DNA of 64,000 nucleotides from Lucifuga dentata (GCA_014773175.1 VXCM01000994.1:1-64000), one strand, 5' to 3'. Numbered from the stretch's first letter, positions 1 to 11,956 are shown. Numbers and translations: made by a program. The notes: generated from the letters alone by a model not told the origin.

Positions 1-280
1 GTTTTTTATTGGTGGGTTGAAGGGTGCAAGGTACGCTCTTCACGGGACTTAAAGACCGCAGCAGTACCCGGTCGAACCGCATAAGCTTAGGCCTGGATTG
101 TTTCCGTGGGAGGTCATCAGCGTCATCCACTGAGAAGTTGATGCCCACTTCAGTGTCATCCATCGTCTCCTCCATAGTGTAGTCGATGTCGTCCACCAGG
201 ATCTCCATCGGATTACAACGGGGTTCCTCCACGAACTCGCTGTAGCTGTGGCCTCTTGTTCCTCTGCTTTTGCCTTTCAT
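1..280 (-). CDS. N-terminal exon of an unrecognised protein, cut by the window edge
   Basis: Read on the minus strand, an ATG at 280-278 opens a frame of 93 codons that runs off the left edge without a stop. An A at -3 is acceptable for eukaryotic initiation. The product starts MKGKSRGTRGHSYSEF. It then has a strongly acidic stretch (around residues 26-57, with DDIDYTMEETMDDTEVG and VDDADD), followed by a basic Ser/Pro-containing part (RKQSRPKLMRFDRVLLRSL). No membrane segment or signal peptide is visible. The alternating basic/acidic composition suggests a nuclear or regulatory protein, but that is inference only. The unbroken frame and the GC-richer composition against AT-rich flanks argue for real coding DNA. 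It faces away from chst11, with about 5.1 kb between the two start codons. I do not recognise the family, and the 3' limit of this exon is unknown. Confidence 0.6.
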   Translation of the reverse strand, partial: MKGKSRGTRGHSYSEFVEEPRCNPMEILVDDIDYTMEETMDDTEVGINFSVDDADDLPRKQSRPKLMRFDRVLLRSLSPVKSVPCTLQPTNKK

Positions 281-577
281 AATTTATAGATAATGCCAGA
301 AAAAAAATGTCTACTTGCTGTAAATGCCAGAACGAAAATGAATTTTATTTCATTACATCTGCTCAGTTTTCGAAGCGAAATATGATATTACGTCATTTAA
401 ATGGTGTAATATTATTTAGTTTGTTGGTTGCCGTGGTGCTAAACACACACATTTAAAAAATGTTTTTATGCAACAAAATAGTTGAAATCTATAGAAAATT
501 ATGGACACAATGCAAAATCTATGGAAAATTATTCACAAATAAAACGGGTATTGAGGAAATTGTAATTCTCAAGTTTC

Positions 578-603
578 ATTATTATTATTATTATTATTAT
601 TAT
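578..603. repeat. (ATT)n microsatellite
   Basis: Uninterrupted ATT trinucleotide repeat of about eight units, in intergenic DNA. Confidence 0.9.
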
Positions 604-1368
604 CTTTCAAGAATTAGATTGTTTTGTTGAAAATAGCACACGATCAACTTCCATCCAATCAAACAATCAATACATTTTAAGTACAGCACACGTGCGAACT
701 GAGAGTTTTCAGAGACGTTGTTTACTCAGAGGTGTTACTTGGTTCAATATGCAGAGATCCATATTTATTAGAACCACATTTATTAGTTTCTAATAATCAC
801 TCATGTTTTCACAGGCAAAAATAAGGTTTCAGAAATTATACAAAAATGCATGCATTCAATATGATACTTCCTAGATGTGTACTTTGAGGGATGAATCACA
901 TTTACATCACACAAAACTGGTGGTTAATAGACTGTCAGGTTAAAGCACATTACATTTTGGCATTCACTGAAACCACAGCTGCCAAAAAATCAGTTTAGAA
1001 ATGTGAGAGAAAACATTGACTGAATCGCAGTATTTAATTTAACATAATAAATGTTTAAGTAAAGTCATACAAGTGATAGAAAATGACAGACTTTGAACAC
1101 AGAAGCTCTAAAAGGTTCACCTGCGGCTCAGAAATTTGCGCCTGTGCAAATTCATGTTTCTGCATCCGGGTATTTCAGGTGAAATCTGTACCGTATAGGT
1201 ACTGGATATGGGTCAATTCAAAAATAAAATGTAAAATACGCTGTAAAAAAACAATCGGATATAGACAAAAGATTGGGGTTGAGCATCAAAACCTGCAGTG
1301 TAAATATGTCGGCAGGCAAAGAGAAAAAGGGATAAGAGAAGGACTGAATCTGAAGTTAGCTTAAACTA

Positions 1369-1384
1369 CCAGAAGAGGGCAGTG
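1369..1384 (+). promoter_or_regulatory. CTCF-like motif
   Basis: CCAGAAGAGGGCAGTG matches the core of the vertebrate CTCF consensus (CCASYAGRKGGCRS) apart from one position. It lies about 1.1 kb upstream of the minus-strand gene start. A single motif match is weak evidence for occupancy. Confidence 0.3.
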
Positions 1385-1528
1385 TCGGTCTTTTTTCCCT
1401 CTGTAGTACACAGCTCAGTGATTCTTGAAAAGTGGGGAAAAAATATGTCGACAGATTATTAATATTTTGTTTGTTAAAATAACTTAAAAAAATACAATCT
1501 ATAATTGAAACAGGGACAGCTTATTGCA

Positions 1529-1587
1529 ACAAATTAGTATTTTTAATAATACCCTATAATACAAATTAGTATTTTTAATAATACCCT
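1529..1587. repeat. Tandem duplication of a 32-bp AT-rich unit
   Basis: A unit beginning ACAAATTAGTATTTTTAATA occurs twice in direct orientation with a period of 32 bp; the second copy lacks the last few bases. There is no N between the copies, unlike the gap-associated duplications elsewhere in the window. Confidence 0.8.
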
Positions 1588-2872
1588 TTTAAATTTTATA
1601 TTATTAAATGTCTGCACTTAACCCGAAAAACCCCTTATCCTGAAACAAGATTCATAAATTCACATAGCTTTAAAAAGAGTTCAGTTATTTAAAACTATAT
1701 ATTTTTATATTAAGAAAAAAGAGAACTAGTTTTGTAATGTACTGTATAAAAACTAAAACTAATCAGATGTTGTAGCTAGTAAACAACAACTCCTAATATT
1801 TCTAATATCAGCACCTCACTCCTTTAATATATGTTTAGTTCCTTCTAAACATGAGTTAATAGCAGAGGCAGTTCAGAATGCTTCCCTGCTTAGCTGCTGA
1901 TAACTTTGTTAATGTCAATGTTTTCACCCCATTTACACTGAATACATTTGCATAAATTAAATTATATCCTCATTTTGAAATGCTTCATTCATTTTATGCA
2001 TAGCACCATGTTAAATTATGCAACTGAGGACATTGTATGTGATGATTGATGATGTTTGATGACATTCATGATTGATGAATTGTGAATTGTGATTTGACTT
2101 GGGCATTATATTGGACACTTTGACTTAAACATCAAGAACCTTGGGCTCAATCTTCATGTTTCTACAGGAGCTTGTGGTTGGCCTTTATGCCATGGGCCCC
2201 AATGCAGGTGACATTGTCCAAGGCTTTGCTGATGACAGAGGGTCTTAACAAATGCCAGTTGGATGCCATGGGCATTCATGGGCATTCACCCAGGTGACCA
2301 TCCCACTTTTCCCTTCGCTTATAGAAACAGATGCCAATTAATGAGTAATATACAAAATGCATATCTTCTCTTGTTTTTGACACCTATTGATTTTTCCCCT
2401 GAAAAGTTATTAATTTACTGTCACCTTCTCGATGTCCTGTCACATTTTTGAGTTTTGAAGTATTGTGCTGAGAGCTCAGTTTTGAGATATTAACCTCGTC
2501 AGCCCTTCACAAAGCTCCACTGTCTGGGTCAATGCCAGCAGCGATTTCTAATGAGTTTCCGGCCCTGAATGCTGCCTGTCTGAATTATTCATGAACAATA
2601 TTTAATAATCCTCATAGTGCACAGTCAATCTCTGTTGTACCTAACCCCAGTGGGTTCATTCTTGACATTTTCAGAATATGATTCAGACTTAATTAATAAG
2701 GAATTCAATAGTGTTAAATGGAGGTCAGTGGATCTGGCTATGTCAGCTAAGAAGGGATTTATTGAATAATAGGTATCCATAGATCGATGGAGTAATTAAT
2801 TAAATGGAATGAGGATGCTGTAATCGTGTTCATCTAATCATCTAATGTATGTGGTGTAGGTTTTTAGATCAA

Positions 2873-2885
2873 AGGTCAAAGGTCA
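2873..2885 (+). promoter_or_regulatory. Perfect DR1 nuclear-receptor element
   Basis: AGGTCAAAGGTCA is two perfect AGGTCA half-sites in direct orientation with one base between them. This is the consensus for RXR heterodimers with PPAR and for HNF4/COUP-TF. It lies 2.5 kb upstream of the chst11 start. Function is inferred from the motif only. Confidence 0.35.
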
Positions 2886-3104
2886 TGGCTTGGTTTTGGA
2901 CTTCTGACCATTAGATGCTAAGTTATAGACATATGGAAAATTGTTTTAAGTTTGAGGTAAATAAGTCCATTGCAAACATTGCCACATTAGATTGCATGTC
3001 AGTTATTGCCTGTATACTATATGTAACCATCATCACATTTATTCATTTTAGTATGTGCTTGGCATATGATTTTCCTCTTGACATGTCCACCTATTAGTTT
3101 GGCC

Positions 3105-3128
3105 TTTTTTTTTTTTTTTTTTTTTTTT
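3105..3128. repeat. Poly-T tract
   Basis: Run of 24 T. Confidence 0.9.
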
Positions 3129-4608
3129 GACTGATATTTGGAAACAGATTAGCTACCTTGTGCTACTTTGAGAATTCTTGGTGAGCAAATGCTGCTATTT
3201 GGCATTCAACCTATACAACCTGAAACCTGACAGACAAGCGGCCAGGGGCTGACGCTGTCCCACCAACACAGTTCTGGTTTGTGTGTTAATTATCTCTGTA
3301 CTCCTTTTTGAACTCTACCTTTGATTTATTTCTATTTCTCTTCACTTTAAAGAAGACAAGATACTCCCTAAGGCACTGTCTTTGAAACCTTCTCTAAGCT
3401 TTAGTAGAGCTGAATTTTAAAGGCTGCTGTAGAGTGATAAGACTCCAGGATTTGATGCATTTACATGCCTCGGGTTTATAATCCATGCCATTAATTGTAT
3501 GGCTCAGGCCTCATGGATTTACAGCCTCAATTTCATGTCACGAACAAGTTGGGGATTATGGAATAATCCAAATGATATTTGTTCACGTTTAACTGTGAAT
3601 GTGATTGCTTTAATCGATACATACGGTGTCTTTATTGAGATGCTACCTCCTGATACACTTTGTTGCTTACTTCTCCTCTGATATTCTCTCTCTCTCTGAG
3701 TCAGCGCCACTGGGCACAGCCACTGCCTGAAAAACAACTGTTGAATATTCATGCACATCATTAAGTGAAGCCTCTCATACAAATGAACACAGTTATTTCT
3801 TAAAAGCACATCACTGATTCCCCAAGCTTTCCCTGCCTCCTCACATCTGCGCTCTGCATATGAATTAAAAAAGTATATCTATTACTGTATGTTATGGGTG
3901 TGGCCCGCGCAAGGGCATCATTTCAATCCTCTTTGTGTTTGTGCTTGTCACAAGTCCAGAAGTTCCCATCCATCCATTCCCTGCTAATGCCTCCGCTGCT
4001 GTAGCAGAACTATTAGATGCAAATTTTTCGAGGTTATCCTCCAGATCACCTTCTGATTTTTTCCTGGGCTGGCTAACTTGTGTAAGTAAGACAGATATCT
4101 TAATTATAAAAAGTGCACAGGACTTTCTCTTTTTGGTGTGTGTGCCTGCAAATGTTATTAGACATAATCTGATCAATGCAAAGCAGCCTCTGTGACTTTC
4201 TCCAAGGCCAGGAACAAGGTTAAGATGCTGCATGCAGACCTATCGATCACTGCCTGCTTGGACGGTATTCAGGGTGCTTAGTTGACCCTTCTGTTGTTTG
4301 CTTTTACACCACTAGGTGTCACTGTGGCTGTACAGCATTCTGTAAAGAAGAAATACAACTGAGGCAGACGTGTATAAGTTGAATAAAAGTTTATTTTGTT
4401 ATATCAATGCTGCTTAAATCATCATGACTTTTGCAACTAATACTAATACTACACTACTGATACTGCTGCAAATTTCACATCACCTGTATACCTGTACCTG
4501 TACTACTATCTCTACTCTTACCCTGTTACTGCTATTAGTAATATTAGTATTAGATAGCTACTGTAATCTTAGTGTTAATTGTTCTACTAGTTTTAAATCA
4601 AAAATAAA

Positions 4609-4881
4609 GCTAGTCGAACATGGAGTTGCATGGGAAAAAAATGTATGTCTCTGCCAGGGAATATAATCCCAGGAGAAATTATTGCTTTTACAGAAAAAAT
4701 TAAATGACCATGCCTTCACAAAAGTGCTAGCAGGCAAAATATTGAATTTTATGGTGGGTGCATCACTTGAACATTTGATTTTGAAAGATTAGGGGATCTG
4801 GAAAAATAACACAAAAACGTAATATACGGTTCTATTTAGAAAATGGTAGATAGGAATACACAAAACCACCGGTATGGTCCT
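4609..4881 (+). mobile_element. TTAA-target MITE, 3' half (copy A)
   Basis: Matches the right half of the full-length copies at 12.0, 17.0 and 36.0 kb. It shares the internal ATGTATGTCTCTGCCAGGG-like block and a GGTGGGTGCATCACTTGAAC-like block, and the right terminus GGTATGGTCCT followed by TGAA (a decayed TTAA). The left half is missing, so it is a truncated and immobile copy. The exact left limit is approximate. Confidence 0.7.
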
Positions 4882-5194
4882 TGAATGGTAGATGGCATGC
4901 AAGGGTGACCATAATATCTTACAATGTAATTCCATGTATTAGTTAAAATTCCAATATAACACCGACAATATTCACAAAGTTATTGTTAATTGAAAATTTT
5001 GGATTGCATCAGGCTCTATCATACAGGTGTTCATGTTAGACGATGTCAAAAAATTATAAAACGTGGCGGTGTAATACAGGAAGTATTTCATATCATATAG
5101 TTTCCTTAATGAAATTAGACCCAAACTGGTTTTAGTGTAATAAATATACAGTATGAGCCATGATATAAGCGCACAGTTGGACGCGCTCATTTCC

Positions 5195-5388
5195 TCAGAG
5201 AGGGGTGCCATGCCTCCCCAGCCCTCTCCCCCCCTGCAGCCCCACAGTGGTACGCTCCGTGCTGGATGGGTTCAGCTCATTGACCGGCGGACAATCCTCA
5301 TCAGTACCAGCAGAGCCCCGGAGCTTCCAGTAAACCGGCCCTTCATTCACACAAAACAAGCAGCACCTTTCAGCCGTTCCGTCCCGCC
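5195..5388 (+). promoter_or_regulatory. chst11: Putative chst11 promoter-proximal region and 5'UTR
   Basis: Base composition shifts from AT-rich to clearly GC-richer just upstream of the chst11 start codon and returns to AT-rich after exon 1. C-runs near 5216-5240 and scattered CpG are present; no consensus TATA box lies at an obvious distance. The transcription start cannot be placed from sequence. An in-frame upstream stop or a 5' non-coding exon further left was not established. Confidence 0.35.
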
Positions 5389-5506
5389 ATGAAACAGACA
5401 TTGACCGAACTGATGAGGATGAGCAGGATTTGCCGGATGATATTTGCCACTTGTTTGGGATCGTTTATTCTGGTCATCTTTTATTTCCAAAGTATGTTCC
5501 AACCAG
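5389..5506 (+). CDS. chst11: Carbohydrate sulfotransferase 11 (chondroitin 4-O-sulfotransferase 1), coding exon 1
   Basis: CHST11 transfers sulfate from PAPS to the 4-OH of GalNAc in chondroitin, as a Golgi type II membrane protein. This exon encodes 39 residues plus the first base of codon 40. It starts [17 protein letters not shown] and continues with a hydrophobic anchor at about residues 14-33 ([20 protein letters not shown]), then QSMFQP. The order short cytosolic tail, anchor, stem, and the [17 protein letters not shown] core are nearly identical to vertebrate CHST11 as known to me. The exon ends CCAG before the donor GTAGGAT. The leftover G pairs with TC at the start of exon 2 to make the valine found at this place in the family, which fixes both boundaries. 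The ATG matches the family start. Substitutions against mammals lie in the tail and around the stem (MFQP). Close paralogues CHST12 and CHST13 are less likely given the anchor sequence. Confidence 0.95.
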
Positions 5507-5535
5507 GTAGGATCTCTCTCCTCCTCTCTCTCGGA

Positions 5536-5556
5536 TGTGTGTGTGTGTGTGTGTGT
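5536..5556. repeat. (GT)n microsatellite
   Basis: About ten GT units only 30 bp downstream of the exon 1 donor site. Confidence 0.9.
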
Positions 5557-6114
5557 AGTAGTGATGTATGGTATCATGTCTGGCAGCCTCCTTGCATGTT
5601 GACACATCGATTAATCCACTTTGTACAGTAATGCAGCATTTAAATTATTGATAGTTCTTCCGTGTGAACGCGTAAATCATCCAGGAGCCCCCGTTTCTTA
5701 ATTTCACCCATTATGGGCCACAGTTACAAAGCATTCGATTGATTATCTTGTTGCGCGTTTGTCCAGGACTGTTTAGCGGTTTTCCGTGCAAGTGTGCGTT
5801 TGGGTGTGAATGGAGGTGTATAGCGGCTGTTCTCTCCTTTGACAAGTGTAAGAATGGTAGCCGGGAGGCTTTTTGTCTCCAGAAACGTGGCTCAGCCTTG
5901 GAATCAGCGCATGGGCGGCAGTGGGACATGGCATGATGAATAGGCACTTGATCCCTTCGCGAGAAAGGATCCAGATTTGATCCATCAAATTGGATCTGGC
6001 TGACTGCTGTATTCTGGAATGGAGATCATAGATCAAGCGAAAATAAAACGAAATGAAGTTGGAAACCAGATTTAAAAATAAACCATCTTTGGGGAGCGTT
6101 TAGGACCGACGTTT

Positions 6115-6380
6115 CTTTACATCTGTGCGCGCCGGGAAACGTCCTCCACTCCAAACATCAACGGGATTTGTATAAAATAATGTCGAACTGGGGGGATTAT
6201 ATGGCTCTTTACAATTTATAATATAGTACAAATATTATATATTTATATTTCCTGTGTGTTTACTGGATCAACGCCCCTGGATGTGACAACCGTGCGCTGT
6301 ACAGCAGAGGTTCTTTGCGTCAAAATCAAAGATCTCCGCGTTCCGACGCGCAGCGGAGCGCGCCGAGCGCACAGCAGGAT
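6115..6380. promoter_or_regulatory. CpG-rich patch in early intron 1
   Basis: Two CpG clusters (near 6125-6140 and, denser, 6335-6372, including CCGACGCGCAGCGGAGCGCG) stand out in otherwise AT-rich intron about 0.6-0.9 kb after exon 1. Such patches often belong to the promoter-associated CpG domain or to an alternative first exon. No splice-donor-linked open frame was recognised, so it is only a candidate regulatory region. Confidence 0.35.
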
Positions 6381-6872
6381 CCAACAACCAACAACAGGTT
6401 TACTGTAAGGGAGAAAATGGAAAATGCTTTGAGCATATTTGCTTTCCATTAAGTGAAACTGAGTCATTGTAAAAATGATAATTCCCTAATGCTGCTGTAA
6501 GAGTCAGTGTGATGGTGGACAGAAGCTTGTTTTACTGATCTTTTAGTATTTCCTGTGATGCTTAAGTATGTGTTTTCTTCTAAAATGTATATATAATTAT
6601 AAAATCCCTCCCTGTAGTTCCAAGATTCAAGGCTAGGTGTGTTAGACTGCATAGGTAAAGTGAAACTCAAAGGAGCAGTGACACACATACCAGTAAACAC
6701 ACATAAACCCACAGGACTGCATGACATACAAAAGCTTTAATAGGTGAAGATGTAAAGCAGAGAAAGATGAAGGTATATATGGAGTTATCTGATGCAACAT
6801 GAGATACACCAGGGACCAGGAGCCACTATAGCAACACACCCATACCTGCATTTTGTCACATCTCAACTTTAA

Positions 6873-6935
6873 AGGATTACACCAGAGATTTTGCATGTTT
6901 AAGCATAATGAATACTAAATGCACACGTGTTATGT
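6873..6935 (+). mobile_element. TTAA-target MITE, left-terminus fragment
   Basis: TTAA followed by an AGGATTACACCAGAGATTTTG-like end and GCATGTTTAAGC. This is the left terminal repeat of the TTAA MITE family, without a recognisable partner until the separate short copy 75 bp downstream. Confidence 0.5.
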
Positions 6936-7011
6936 GAAGCGACATGTCATGTTTATTCCAACAACAGCATTCTATAGATTCTTTTCATATGGCTTTGCAT
7001 TTTTGCCATAA

Positions 7012-7225
7012 AGGACCAGGATTTGCATGTTTAAATACAATAAATACCTGCATACAGTACATGTTACGTTACTGACAACCAATTTCCAAATATAAACCAT
7101 TATTTAATTTTCCTAATCTCTCATAATCAAATGTTCAGATGATACAGGAACTTGTTGTCAGTAACTTAACATGTATGTGGGTTTATATATTGGGCTCAAA
7201 CATGCAAAATCGCTGGTATTGTCCT
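7012..7225 (+). mobile_element. TTAA-target MITE, short form (copy B)
   Basis: A 214-bp element with long imperfect inverted ends: AGGACC...GCATGTTTAAAT on the left and GGGCTCAAACATGCAAAAT...GTCCT on the right. Each end includes the ATGTTACGTTACTGACAAC block or its complement. The right flank is TTAA and the left flank ATAA. It lacks the roughly 340-bp centre of the long copies, so it is an internal-deletion derivative. Confidence 0.75.
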
Positions 7226-7694
7226 TTAACAACACCAGTGTATGCATATGTGTGGTATCAATTCAACTGTGGCCCCAGAAAGTCCAATACAAGGACCCCT
7301 GAATCTTTTCTTCAGTGTTCAGAACTTTCAGTGCCAATCTCCACACGCATTGCATCAGCTTCTGCCTAAAATTCGCAGGACACAAAGTGGATGTTGGTAT
7401 GTTTTATTTCGTTGGGTGATGACAGGGTGCTGCACCCAGAGGCCCTGATTGAAGAGGAGACATCTAAAGCAGGATGTGTGAACAGGAGCCGATACATGCT
7501 TATAAGTTTTTATGCAGCACTGTGTATTTATGGTGATTATACAGGTGAAACGGATACAAGTAGCTACCGGTCAGTGATGTGTAAGCATGTGTGTGTGTGT
7601 GAGTGTGTTGACAATTCTTATACGCAGTAACCATCCTCTTTATCAACACATCTTTGTCTATTTACTGTCTTTTCTGTATTCATTTACTCTTTTG

Positions 7695-7697
<3 letters not shown>

Positions 7698-7738
<41 letters not shown>

Positions 7739-7739
7739 N

Positions 7740-7776
<37 letters not shown>
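7698..7776. repeat. Compound (CT)n-(CA)n microsatellite with an N gap
   Basis: About 17 CT units pass into CA repeats; an N at 7739 interrupts the CA part. The true length is uncertain because of the gap. Confidence 0.9.
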
Positions 7777-7779
<3 letters not shown>

Positions 7780-8199
7780 GAGAGTTAGTGTTCCATGGTT
7801 GTCCATCAGCTAAACGTCCAGGCTGCGTTTCCCTGGTTCAGGCATGTTTAGCGGGCCTGGGAATCCCGTCTGGTCTCCCAGTGTAAACTCTCACCTCTCT
7901 TCCAGGACCCGTAGGGTCATGACCCCTTGTAAGACAGACAGGGGAGGGGGGGGGAGGCAGTGGTATCACACTGTTGTCTAAATTAACACGCGCACACACG
8001 CACTCACACAGCAATAGTAAGGCAGAACTTGGGCAGTGTAGCACAAATGAAAATGAATTTGATCCATTAGCACATCTTTAAGCATTTATAACTAAAAAAG
8101 TTGTGCCATATTTGCATATAATCACAATTTGTGAAACCTTGTCAGCTGGATGAGAAATTTTCACACACACCCCTATACATTGTCACCTGGGTGAGCAGC

Positions 8200-8209
8200 G
8201 TCACGTGAC
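8200..8209 (+). promoter_or_regulatory. Palindromic E-box GTCACGTGAC
   Basis: Perfect 10-bp palindrome matching the USF/TFE/MITF-type (CLEAR) E-box. It sits in non-repetitive intron DNA. Motif match only. Confidence 0.25.
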
Positions 8210-9600
8210 TGGTTGCACGCTGAACGCTTTTGGATTACTGCTAAACTTTCAGCTGTAGCATAACACTGTTTTGGCTTCTTTTATTTCCTCCCACCACAGC
8301 TTACAAACTCCTCTGTCTGGGCAGCAACAAGCAAAGCTTGAGACACAGCAAGCGTCCTGGCGTTTGCCTGGAGCGCTGGATGTGACAGCAGGTTGAGAAC
8401 ATGCCAAATTAGATTTTGTTTGGAGGATAATACCAGGCTTAGTCAATGCAAAGACAAAGCAGGACAGAACAAAGCCATTCTTCAAGTTCTTTCTTGTGCT
8501 TGCTGTCCAAATAGATTATTTTTTACCTGTTAAAGGGATACACTGACATTTTGATTGAATTTGCATATAAATAATGCCTGTCTGTGATGGATGAGGTTCC
8601 TGAGAAATTGTAGTGACATGTCTAAAATTTAAGCTGACTGGTAAAATAGAAATACAGTCAACAATAAAATGTGTTTTCAATGGTAGATTTCTACAAGACT
8701 TCAAGGATGATATTTATACAGAGGAATAAGCATAGATCATCGGTGAGCCACACAAAAGTATTAGAACTGGCAAAGGCTGCAAAAAAAATTGCCATGGAAA
8801 GAAAAACCGAGACATTGTAGTCACCTAATAACACAAAATTTCAAGCTGCTGGAGTTCCTCTTAGAAAGGAAGACTGAGGGTCAAATATTGCTGACTTTGT
8901 AAATGCTGTGTTTATATTTTTGTTTAGTGTAATTATGGTGTGTAGATGATGTTTGAAAGCCTTAATCAAAGTCAAAATTTTAATGTGCATATAAGGCTAA
9001 GTCACTAAAATCAAGTCCCTGAGTAATTCAACTCAGATGGCAGAAGCTAAAAATGCCTTAAAAACCAGTTTAATGGCTTTAACATAATAAAATGCCAGTA
9101 TGTGGTTAAAATCACCAGAGATCCTGAAATTGGGCCAAACCTCATCACATACTGGTTACCAACTGGCCAAACTCTCAAAAAGTTAATGGGGTCGTTCAGA
9201 GTTTTGATCCAAGTTGAAATGTAATATCCACCATTTGGAAAAAGGGGAAAGTAATCTGACAAAATGACTTACTGGCATCAGAGGGAAAGCAGACTTTAGC
9301 ATATCACTTTAATATGCTTACTGACAGTCGTCTTTCTGCCTGCTTGAAATACTGACTCATCAATTTCTAGCAGCAAAAGCTTTTCCTAAAATGAGCTTGT
9401 AGAGTTGCAGAAACAAATCCTGTCGTAAAGTATATCCCCATTCATGCTCGTACACACACACATCAAACAACACAACCTTATGGTCAAATGGAGGTCACTC
9501 ATGCCGAATAGAGGGTGTTGTTATTTTCTGGTCAATCAGGTCAGCTCGTTTTGTAAAATTGGTGTGTTCTGACAGTCAGTGCCCTTACACCTCCATCTTT

Positions 9601-9633
9601 TCTGTGTGTGTGGGTGTGTGTGTGTGTGTGTGT
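9601..9633. repeat. (GT)n microsatellite
   Basis: Imperfect GT repeat with one GGGT interruption. Confidence 0.85.
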
Positions 9634-10997
9634 TGAATCTGTGGCTGTGTTCCCTCATTGTATCTCCTTTCACTCTTGTAGGTAAAGCGATGACCTGCTT
9701 GTGCACTCAGGTCACAAAGTCGCACGCTCGCATTTCACGTCTCCCACAAAGCCCTTTTACCTCCACAACTCGGCTTTGCCCTCTGACAGACAAGAGTGAC
9801 CTCGTTTCAAATCCTGACATTATTGTCGATTTTTAAAATTTGGTTTTATAATTGTGCACGTGTGGTTGCCATAACAATGGATACTGAGGAGTAGTGCAGG
9901 GGAAAAGGGAAAAGCCCGGGGAAAGAATGAGATATTCCAGCTTTGAATTTCTGCAGGAAACTCGAAATTCCTCACCTCCTTTGGTCTGTGGCGGTAATGT
10001 CAGCTGTAAGTGATACTACAGGGAGAGTTTGCTGAGTCGCCCAGGTCAATAACCTCAATAATGGCCACTGTAACTGGAAGGTTTCCAATCCTTTGACTTT
10101 CTATAAAAATCTCCAATTTTTTCCAAGGCACCCTCAGACTCTGCAGGTTTTTTACTCAACCAAGTACAACACTGGCTCATTTCTCACACTTTCAACAAGT
10201 GAGGATGCAGTTGTGTGGTTTGGATAGAACTTTAGTTTCTTGATCTCTTTTGGCAGGTTGGTCCAGAGTTGAGGGGCCCTGAGCTCCTGATTGAGAAAAG
10301 CTCTGATCTTCTCTTTTTTTTAGTTTAGTTTTTCTTTCTCCCACACTCCCAGACATTTCACCAATGAGCAAAGCGATTGCTCTCACATGACTTCTCCTGC
10401 TACATTTCGGTTTGATTGGATGTTTCCTTTGGGAAACTGATCCAAACCAACTGGTTAAAGCAACATTGCAACAGTTTCATCGCTGATTCGGACCAGCAAA
10501 CTGGACCACAGGTCTGAAACCTCCCTTTCTGTTAGTCTGTTTGTAGCTGCTTGGGTTTACTTTCCCCTGTTTACACATTCAGGCGTTCCTCCATACAAAA
10601 CCTGCCTGATGTTATCACACACTGGTGGATCTGCAGAGAGAGGAGACGACCCAGAGAGAGATGAAATAAGATAGCTGATCCCTTTGTTTGTGCGTACAAA
10701 TGCATGTGTATGTGTGAGTCACTGTGTGTGTGTGGTGTGTGTATCCTGAGAGTGTATCCCGGACGTCCTGTTTGTGTGATCCTAGTGGAGCTGCTGTTTT
10801 CCTGCTCAGCTCCACTGCTAAATCCCAGGTGAAACATTCCAGCACATTGGGTGGGTGGGGGTGGGAAGTTGGATACCCTCCTGTGTATGACTGTGATTTT
10901 TTAGCATCCACATACTGTATAGTCACAGTACACCCAGATGAATATTTTCTTCCATGTAGCTCTACGTTGGATTGGATAAATTAAGTAAATTGAACAA

Positions 10998-11067
10998 AAA
11001 ATACTAACATCATGTTTGTTGTGATGGGTTACTTATCTGAATCAAGCAAAATCACTGGGTTGGTCCT
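10998..11067 (+). mobile_element. TTAA-target MITE, right-terminus fragment
   Basis: Ends in AAAATCACTGGGTTGGTCCT followed by TTAA at 11068-11071, the right end of the family. Sequence to the left is decayed and the left limit is approximate. Confidence 0.5.
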
Positions 11068-11314
11068 TTAAGTAATAAGCACTAGAAGGAGAATGGGTGA
11101 TGGCAAAAAAACAGCATAAATATGTACAACTAGTAGTAATATTGTAGTTGTAGTATTGGGAGTAGCAGTTAGTAGACACAGATATAGCATTGTAGTTTTA
11201 GATTAAAGCTAGAAGAAGAATTGACCAATCAGCAATGATCGGTCCTGCAAGCTCCATCTAGCTGTTCCTGAATCACCAGGCTGTACCTACTCTGGAGTGG
11301 GAACTACACTAAAC

Positions 11315-11360
11315 TAAAAAAAACTAAAAAAAAAAAAAAAATNGTAAAAAAAAAAAAAAA
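11315..11360. repeat. Poly-A tract with N gap
   Basis: Two A-runs flank an N at 11343; the length in the assembly is unreliable. Confidence 0.85.
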
Positions 11361-11956
11361 GCTTCAGGAATTATAGTTCCGGAATAAAAAGTCTCCTAGT
11401 TTCTGTTGAGTGAAAGCAGCTATAGTTACAGCAAAATGTCGCTAAAAATGCCGCTTCTATGTAGCAGGATCATCTTCCTGCGTAGATTACATTAAGATTT
11501 CTCTCATTAATGACCTCAGGCTGCACATCTGATTGGTACAATTCAGCCAAAGGAATCAAACATTGTACCGTAAAGCTTAGACTGCTGAGACCCAGAATTT
11601 GAATCTTTAATCCCTGACCTGCTGACGGTCCATTGTGACTCTCCATGATCTCACAAACCAAGCCAGCGTGGCCAAACCAGAGTTATAATCAGGGTTTCCA
11701 CATTTCTCCTCATCTCTCTGAGTGATTCAGAGCAGACTCAGTCTCTGCTGCTCCACCGTCTGGACTTTGGGCCAGACAGCAGCCAGAGGACGACTCCGAG
11801 GACTCTGAGGACTCCTCGTTACTGCATGACTTCAATACAAACCCAATGAATGATCGCTGTGAAGAGAGACACAAGTACAGACAAGCTCACGATTCTGCAC
11901 TAGATTGGTTATGATTGAATCTTCACAATAACCTGTAAGAACATCAGACTTTTTAA

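Larger units (their letters stand above)
281..4608. other. Intergenic, AT-rich DNA between the left-edge gene and chst11
   Basis: No open frame here has the character of a gene; the short frames present are AT-rich and lack recognisable domains. The stretch holds an (ATT)n tract, a 32-bp tandem duplication, a T-tract, one CTCF-like and one DR1-like motif (listed separately), and a unique-looking block near 2490-2640. The proximal few hundred bases would carry the promoter of the minus-strand gene, but no TATA box or CpG island is evident. Confidence 0.6.

Noticed and set aside
3892..4233. Overlapping open frames on both strands near 4.0 kb
   Set aside because: Both are short, lack domains and lie in intergenic DNA. 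Mirror frames on opposite strands are common by chance.
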